NCBI GenBank assembly: GCA_940671915.1
Contig: CALNVZ010003426.1
Location: 15,850,022-15,914,021 of the forward strand
Reading direction: 5' to 3'
DNA: 64,000 nucleotides
From: Paracentrotus lividus
Taxonomy: Eukaryota > Echinodermata > Echinoidea > Camarodonta > Echinidae
Under the pieces are notes generated by a model. That model made no database searches. It was not told where the DNA came from and saw only the letters and a program-made list of their open reading frames with translations. Numbering within the stretch: the first letter of the stretch is position 1; every line of letters begins with the position of its first letter. The position numbers and the translations under genes were made by a program. Positions 22,101 to 31,100 of the stretch are shown here, one piece after another.

Positions 22101-25100
22101 ATTCTTTTGAGCTGTCTTTTCATAAAAGAGGTTTATCTTCATGGGTTCTTCTTTTGAATTAATGTCATCTATTTGTGAATATGACGTTAAATGTGGGGAA
22201 GTGCCTTTTTAGATATAATTATGTATTGTCAAATATTAGTATGACGTCAAAGGAAAATGTGATAATTTCAAATGTTGTATACCTACATGTACAAAAGATA
22301 TTTTGGTCAAATATTATGACATTAATTGTGCGGAATATGTTGTATAATGGAATTATGCCATAATATTTGTATTTGTTTATATATTCCAAAAAGAAAGTGT
22401 TTTTGTGTATTTGGGGCAGACTACAGTGTAAGACCCCTCTTTAATAGACAATAGCCTTGACTTTCCCGCCTTTTTGGGGGTAGCTTTATATTGCCCAATG
22501 CCCACACTCCCTATAGGCATGGTTTAGGACCCTATTGTATTAAGAATTGGATGAGTGATTTTGAATAGATCTGCTATACCAGGGATATACTAGAGAGACA
22601 TTGCATTACATGACTTGGAGAGTGAAGGTTGCTGTTGGGTCCAGATGGTTGGCGTGTTAGTTATTTCATGATTTAATGTTGGACTGATCTCTGGGATCCT
22701 TCACTATCTTGATGGTGCTGGGAGCATGGAAGTATAGATTAGAGCAGATACTGGCCGAGGCTGTTTAACGGATGTTTTAGCCGACTAATAAAAAAAGAGG
22801 AAATTAAAGAATCGTCCATCGCTGTCCTGTCATTTCGGAATCTCTTCAGTTATCACGATCCCAATTTGTTTACTTGCAAAAAGTTGCTGTGTGCGATGAT
22901 TGCGGATACCATAATTTGTGTATATAGACCTGTGTAGATTTTTTGTTTTAATTATTAATTATTGTTTCTTTTTTTTTTCTCTCTTTTTTTGTTTGTTAAA
23001 GATCTTCGGATTTTTTTTTTTGCGGTATATAAAAGATAGTTATATAGATTTTTTTTTCTTTTTCGGGACACAGTCGTTTCTAGGGCTCTTGGGGACCTCG
23101 TAATCTGCTATATGACCCTCGACAAACGGTCAGCATACTGGGAGGTCCCATAGCTCTAGAAATGACCATGTCCCTCAAAGCAGTCAATATATTTATATCA
23201 TAACCCTTTGAATGCGGCATCGATCTAGCTATGCGGCAAATGTGTGGCTAATCTGAAAATCATTTGAGCGTTTGATACTAATTAATCTCTCAAGACATTT
23301 CAACATGATAGGTAAAAAGAAAGTTGCCACTTCATGGTATATCTAACTATCCGTTACAAAACTGGTTGACCACTACTTTCTATACATCTTTGCTATGACT
23401 GTTTGTGTAAATACTTTTCGCATGTATAACTTTATTTTCTCAAGTGAGGACAATATAAACATTGTAAAATTATATTTCACATTTTTAGAACAATGTACCT
23501 GATTGAATAGGCCTATAATTTTTATTACATACTCGATAGTCACATAGAAAAAGATAATATAAGAGGCCTATTCGAAATTCGTTATTATCAAAGCAAAAAC
23601 GCTCTTTCAATTTAAATAATTTCAAATTATTTTTGTAAGTTGTGATGAAGGCTAAATTTAACGAATAATGTTTTGAAATAAAATTCAGAGCGGTTCTTTA
23701 AAAATGTGTGATGGAATGTTATCTTTGGCATCTTGCATAGTATAGAAAAGAAAGAAAGAAGAATAAAAGGAAAAATGAAGAAAAACAGAAGAGAGTGAGA
23801 AAAGCGTCACCATAAATGAAGGATATGTACTCCTCTGTTTTTCATCAAAACAAATTTTATTTATATGAAAGTCACACCCAAAACGTTTTTCACTCTTATA
23901 TTCATTCTTTGATAAGCATGATAAGAGGAGGTACAGTTCTGGGCAGATTTTCGGGTTTGTGACCCCCCTTATAGGCCTGCTGTTAATTTTAGCATTATCA
24001 TTTAATTATTTATTAATTCATTCAGCCTATCCTTTTTGATACTCAAATATCTTCTCTCGGCATGTTCAATCATAACGGAAGAAAGTTTCCTCCAAGTTTC
24101 CTTCAAATAGGCCCAAGTAAGCACTTGTATACAAAGGAGATGAAATAAGATTTCTCAGATTTACGATACTAATTTCGCTGTTTAAAAAAAAACCAAACAA
24201 ACAAACAAACAACATATCGTCTAAAGCCGCGCTCACACCTCCTCCTCGGGCTAAAGTTGTATGGAAACTGGTATAGATATATTCAATTCAATTTGTTTAT
24301 TTAATCATTTAAAGTCAACATATATATATATATATATATATATACAAATCATATAAGAATAACAATGGTAAATACAATTTAAATGATAAGGGTGCCTCTA
24401 AAAGCAAATGCTTGATTAATGGGGCTCCCAATATATGATACATAAAAGTACATGAAGTATAAAGCGCTTAACAAAACATAACAAACACAAACATGAAGAA
24501 ATAAAAAAAATACAACACCTACAGGGTTTGCTTGAGTGGCATGCATGGTTCGTCTCTAGAGCTCGAGGGACCTCCGAATCTGCTATGACCAGACTGGGTC
24601 ATAGCAGATTCGGACCCCAAGAGCCCTAGAAACGACTGTGTCCAAAAAATAAAAGCAGTCAATATATATTTTATATACCGAAAAACCCCGAAGATCAAAA
24701 AAAAAAAAAAAAAAAAGAGAAAAGAATAAACAAAAAAAAAACAAAACAAAACAAAAAAAAAAAAAAAAGAAAAGAAAGAAAAGAAACAAAAAAGATTCAC
24801 AGGTTACACAAAATTCATGGTATTTGCGATCATCGCACATAGCAATTATTTGCACGTAAACAAAAGGGGATCGTGATAACCTTGGAAAAAGAACTATATA
24901 AATCGGAACTATATGTCATGGTAAAAGCAGGAAAGGGGACTATGGCGGTCATGGTTAAGAACACGACTGCACTCTCAACCAATCAGAAGACAGGATTATT
25001 AAAGATTCTTAACATGAGGTATATAATAATTTATATATTATTATTTAAATAAGAGTGATTCGATTTGTCTTGATATTTTCGAACCTCAGTCCCCGATGGA

Positions 25101-28100
25101 AGCCATGAGTGAGGGCACCTTCCAGTCTGACATCATGCTAACGGATGAGCAATGGGCAGAACTCTGGGAGATGGTCGTTGATGACTATCCTGGATACAAT
25201 GGTCAGGGTAGCCCAACAAGAAAGAAGAGGAAAGCTATATCTAACTTAGATTTAAGATGGCCGATGAAGACTGTACCGTATGAATTGTCAAGTGCATCTG
25301 GTGAGTAAAATAGGCCTTTAAGAACAGAAGAGGGATCCGCAACGTAAACATCTGTCCTCGAGGAAACAATAGGTAGTTTTATCCGTAAAAAAATTAGCTC
25401 TCTGTGGAAACAAAAATTGTGAGGACAGCAACGCTAGGATCTTTTGGGGAAACAGGCAATACAGGGATCTCTTCCAAGGGGAAAGTAGTGGGTTCCGCAA
25501 AGCAATGATCTCTCCTTGAGGGAACACTTAGTAGGCCTAAGGGGTCCGCAATGTAAGGATCTCTCCTTGGGGAACAATATTTGGGTCCGCAGTTTAGGAA
25601 TCTTTCGTTCGGGGGAACAGAAGTGGGGTCCGCAGTGTAAAGTTCTCTCCTTGGGGAATAGTATGTGTCCGCAATGTAAATTTTCTCCTTAGAGAACAGT
25701 ATTGAGGTCTACAATATAAGGACTCCTTTGGGAAAAGTAGTGGGGTCCGCAGTGTAAGGTTTTTCTCCTTGGGGAACAGTAGTGGGGTCCGCAGTGTAAG
25801 GTTTTTCTCCTTGGGGAACAGTATGGGGTCTGCAATATAAGGGTCTCTCCTTTGGGAAAAGTAGTGGGGTTCGCAATTTGGGTTTCTCCTCGGGGGAACA
25901 AAATGGGGGTCCGTAATGTAAGGGTTTTTCTTTGGTGGAACAGTAGTGGGGTCCGCAGTGTAAGGTTATTCTCTTTGGGGAACAGTGTACGTGGTGTCCG
26001 CACTGTATAAGGTTCTCTCCTTGTCGAACAGTATAGTGGGATCATGCAGCAATGTAGGCCTAAGGATCTCTCCGAATTGGGGAACAGTAGCGAGGTTTGA
26101 ACTGTAAGGTTTTCTCCTTGTGGAACAGTAGTGGGGTCCGAAATGTAAGGATCCCTCCTTAGGGAACAGAAGCGAGGTTGAAATGAAAGGTTTTCTCCTT
26201 ATGGAACAGTATTGGGGTCCGAAGTGTAAGGATCTCTCCTTATAGTGTGGTCCGCAATGTATCTCATGTATTGGGCAATAGTATAGTAGTTGGGTCTGCA
26301 ATTAGGTTTTCTCCTTGGAGAACAACAGTGGGGTCCGCAATGTAAGAATCTCTCCTTGGGCAACAGTAGTGGGGTCCGCGGTGTCATGGTTTTGGGGTCT
26401 GCAATGTAGGCCTACATCTCTTCATTGGGAAACCGTAGTGATCTCCACGAAATAAGGGTCTCTGCATTGGGTAATTATGTCCAAGACCTAATTAGAGTCT
26501 ATCCATTGTTAAAACTTAGTTGTGTCCTCAACATAAGGATTTATCCATTGGGACATCGAAGTTGTCCACAACCTAAGGGTCTCTGTATTGGGAAACCGTA
26601 GTGATGTCCACAATCCGAGGGTCTCTGCATTGGGAAATCGAAGTTGTCCACAACCCAAGGGTATCTGTATTGGGAAATCGTAGTAGTGTCCACAACATAA
26701 GGGTCTCTGCATTGGAAAACCGTAGTTTTGTCCACAAACTAGAATGCCTAAGGCTAGGGTCTCTGCATTGGAAAATCGCAGTGTCTTCAACCTAAGGGTA
26801 TCTGCATTGGGAAATCGCAGTTGTGTCCAAAACATGAAACTCTCTGCATTTTGGCATCTTTGGAAATCGTAGTTGTGTTCATAACATGAGGTATATCCAT
26901 AGTGTTGTCTATAACCCAAGGATCTCTCTGTTTGGACGGAAGTTATTGTGATGTCCACAACCTAAAATATAGTATACGCCTGTATCGCGGACCACAGCGC
27001 AGCATGCTGGGGACGCATGCCTGTAAGTATCTGAGAGTTCGAAACTTTAAAGGTCTATGCTTGGAGGAAATTGATATGACGCCGTTCCGATATCAGCAGC
27101 CTTCATACCATACATAGACCTGTCAACTGATTCTTTCGTTCGTTCTTAAAGTTACGAATGACTTGAAGAACGAGCGGAACATGTTCTTGGTGCTATATCC
27201 TACATTCCTAATCCAGATGTTTAATAATTCAGCACAAGAAATGATCACCAGTCTTTAGAAGATTATTTGTAACTTACGAACAACTTGATGAAACACAGCT
27301 CTGCTCTCATTTTGTCTTGTGTATGTAGTTCCCGACATTGAAGTGATCATGGCTGGTATGAAGCAATGGACTGATAACACATGCATCAGGTTCCAACCGT
27401 ACACTACCAATCAAATCAATGGCGAACTTGGACACAACTCCAGACTTTCCTTCGTGAAGGACCCAAGAGGATGTTGGTCGTATGTTGGCCGGAACTTTAA
27501 TGAGTTTCCGGGCGCTCAACCCATTTCCATAGGTGTTGGATGCGAGGAAAGGTAATATCAATTAAAAAAAAAAAAAAAAAAAAAAAAAGACGAAGCAAAT
27601 GAAACGAAGAGGTTGGATGAATGAAGAAAGACATCAAATGATTTAGTTATGGACATTCTAATAAAACAAGGCTATTTTTAGTTTTTCAATAACGAAATAT
27701 ATAAACCCCTCACAAAAAGTTTCGCAAATCGACTTTGGGCCATGATAACTTTTCAGGTAGGCTTTAGTTATTCATTTCATTCATACCATTGGAAAGATAA
27801 TTTATTCCCCTTCTTATTGATATCCTATTTGTAATGAGTGTGTCATGCTTCAATGCACAGGATATCAAAATATGGAGAAAAGTAAAAAGTCAAATGTTAC
27901 AAAATTTATTGATCAAATTGAAGTTCCGCAACTCTACTTTAGGCCCTAATAACTTTTGGGGTATTTTATAATTTTTATTGAATTTTATACCACTGTCAAG
28001 TTCATTTATTCCTCTTTTCAATGATACCCTAATTGTAACAATGATGTTATTCTGCAAGCACACAACACCTGAATGTGAGGATAAGTCAGGAGTCAAATGT

Positions 28101-31100
28101 TGCAAATCGAATGCCTATTGTGACTATTATTGAGTAATAACAATACATTTCGCAACCTTTCACGTTTTACTTTGCATTATATTCATTAATAATATGCATT
28201 CAAAAATGATGTTACCATTACAAATAGGGTATCAATAAAAAGAAGAATAAATGAACTTTTCAATGCTATAAAAATTGATCGTGATTAAAATCCACATGAA
28301 AATGTGTCAAGGTTCAAATTTGTGTTACACAACATTTAAACTGAACATTATCTTTCGCTTTGCCTTGCATTCAGGTGGCATTCAGGGGTTCTGTGGACCC
28401 AGGCATGGCATCACCATGACAAATTAGGTATCAATAAAAAGAAGAATAAATGAACTCGACAATGGTATAAAATTAAATAAAAATTATAAATTACCTCAAA
28501 AGTTATCAGGGTCTAAATTTGAGTTGCGGAACTTCAATGTGATCAATAAAAGTGCATTTCACAACATTTGACTTTTTACTTTTCTCCATATTCTGATATT
28601 CTGTGCATTGAGGCATGACACAATCATTACAAATAGGATATCAATAAAAAGGGGGATAAATTATCTTTCCAATGGTATGAATATCAAGAATAACTAAATC
28701 GTATACTTTGAAAGTTATCATAGCCCAAAGTCGATTTGCGAAACTTTGTGTGAGGGGTTTAGTATATATACCCAACTAACAAATGGACGTTTTCTAAACG
28801 TTCCAAGTTGGTTTTTTTGACGTTTTCTGAAAACGTTTTATGGACGTCAAAATGTGGTAAGTTTTAAAAACCTTTAAAAACCTGTCGGAAGCTCGAGACG
28901 TCCAAAAACCTTTTGAAAACGTTCTAAATATATTGTGGACGTTGTTAGAACGTGCTGAAAACCTTTAAAAAAACGTTTGGAACGTTCTTAAAATGTTTTT
29001 TAAAACGTTTTTTTAAACATTGAAATGAACTAAAAACGTTTTAAGAACGTCTAGAAAATCTTTTAAAGAACGTTTAAGAACGTTTTCTAAACGTCCAAAT
29101 GTTCTACAAACGTTTTAAGAACGTTTAAAGAACGTTTAATAAACGTTATAGGAACGTTTGGGGAACTTATTAAAACTTATGTAAAAAATATGATTCGCAT
29201 ACTAGTACTATTTGCACCTCAAACTCTTGGCCAATTGTAGGATGGCACTTAGGAGTGAAATTTCTCCATTCTAAATCATGCTTAAAAGCAGACTTTAGTG
29301 GGAATCATTTGGATGTAATACTATGTTGTTCCAGTAAATTTATAGTTTATTGAAAGTATCGTTTGTAATGGTTAGTTATTACTTTATTTGTTAAGTTAGT
29401 ACATTCAAATGCTGAATTAGTGTTCTTTATATTTATGTGTGTTTCAGAAATATATTATAATAAAATGAAACACCAAAGCATGAATTTATTACTGTTAAAT
29501 AAAAAAAAACTTTGATAAAAACGTTTATTTCCATATGTCTAACGTATTATATGCAAATTACCTTCTAATTTGCATAAGGTCCCATTTGGACGTTTTAAAA
29601 ACGTTCGTAAAACGCTCAATGAAATATTTCTCATTATAAGGTTTCAATTAAAACGTTTTGTGAACTTTTTTATTAAACGTTACATTTTGTAACGTCCAAA
29701 GATCGTTTTAAAAACGTGTTTGTTTTTTAACCATTGTTTTTTGGCAAATTGAGAGTCCAACTTGAACGTTATATGAACGTTTTTTAAACGTTCATTGCAG
29801 ACGCAGACCTACAGTACCTAATTAAAACGTTTTTAAAAACGTTCTGAAAACGTTCGGTGTTTGCTGGGTAGTATCGCTTGTAAAAAGTATATAGCTTACC
29901 AATTGATGTTCTCAGGTTAGGCCTAAATGTTTGCAATTGCATGAAGAGAGATTTTATAAAATCAGATTCTAAAGTTAAACAATCCCTTTGTTAATACACT
30001 TTTTCTTCACATAGCCGGGGGTCGTTGCCCATGAGATCGGCCACGCCATCGGTTTCATCCACGAGCAGTCCCGACCTGACCGCGACGATCACGTCACCAT
30101 CCACTGGAACAACATCGAGCCGGGAAATGAACTCAACTTCATCAAGTTTTCCACGGAGTGGGTGACGACACATGAGGTCTCATACGATCCCGGATCGCTT
30201 ATGCACTACGGCACTTACGTATGAATAACTTTTTACCTTACTTTACTTTTCTTTTTCTTTTTTCTTCTCTTTTTTTTTTTAATTTTAATTTTTTTTTTNN
30301 NNNNNNNNNNNNNNNNGGGGCAGGGTTAAATTACGTTAAAAACAATCACTGATTGTTTTATTTGTCGATTAATGGTCTGCGACAAATATTTGACAAGCTA
30401 GTGTCCATTTCGTTAGGCATCAATCGCTATTACACTATGAACCATATATTCATTTATAGCTAATTACTCTATTGTTCATCTCATTGTTTGTAAATAATGC
30501 ATTAACTGTCTACTTTTTCCTATTTTCATATTATTCCAAACTGGAGCCAAGACGTGACGCTTCACAATCTACAATATATTCATACCAACTTTTATGATTT
30601 AAATAGGAATTACACATGACTTATACTGCCGCAGTTCCCCTGTTCCCGCAGGCCTACCTAATCTTTCTAGCAGTCAGGACAAGTAAATCACTAATCGGTC
30701 TACCCTTTTTTCTCTATAAACGTTTAGTACTTTTCAAAAGATGGTTTTCCAACAATCACGACCAATGATCCCTCCAAACAGAGCCTCATCGGCAACCGCG
30801 ACTACTTCAGCTTCAACGACATCAAACTCGCTAATATCATATACAAATGTAACGAAGATTGCACGACGGACATCGTCTGTCTCAACGAAGGTTACCAGGG
30901 GCCCAACTGCGACTGCGTGTGTCCTGAGGGTTACAGTGGGACCTTCTGCCAACAGAACGTTGGCACTGTGGACCCGACTGACGCCGACTGTACTTTCACG
31001 TTTACGGAGGCCGTCGGCGAGATCAAGTCGTTGAACTACCCAAATAATTACGACGATATGCAGGACTGCATATACCGTATTCAGGTAAAAAAATAAAACA

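Larger units (their letters stand above)
19425..22848 (+). mobile_element. Gag-only LTR retrotransposon (nonautonomous, Metaviridae-like)
   Basis: Two LTRs (19425-19934, 22338-22848) start TGTTGTATAATGG and end TCTTCA, flanked by a 4-bp duplication GTTA (19421-19424, 22849-22852). A primer-binding site for tRNA-Leu follows the 5' LTR. The 2.4-kb interior has only Gag-like frames and no protease, reverse transcriptase or integrase. The LTRs differ at only about six places by eye, so insertion is recent, and movement must have been supplied in trans. No polypurine tract is evident before the 3' LTR. Confidence 0.85.
19275..25035. mobile_element. Long inverted-repeat element in intron 1, left arm split by an LTR element
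   Basis: Left arm 19275-19424 plus 22849-23180 and right arm about 24535-25035 are inverted copies. One shared block reads TTAAGAATC, then TTTAATAATCCTG and TCTTCTGATTGGTTGA; a second shared block near the inner end reads CGTTTCTAGGGCTCTTGGGG. The arms are about 480-500 bp, and the spacer 23181-24534 shows nothing recognisable. Probably a foldback or MITE-type transposon; no transposase was seen. Confidence 0.6.

Noticed and set aside
25689-26301. Minus-strand open frames of 111-118 codons rich in Arg, Pro and His
   Set aside because: They translate the intron 2 minisatellite; repeats in the peptide mirror the DNA unit and no start, splice or codon signal supports them.
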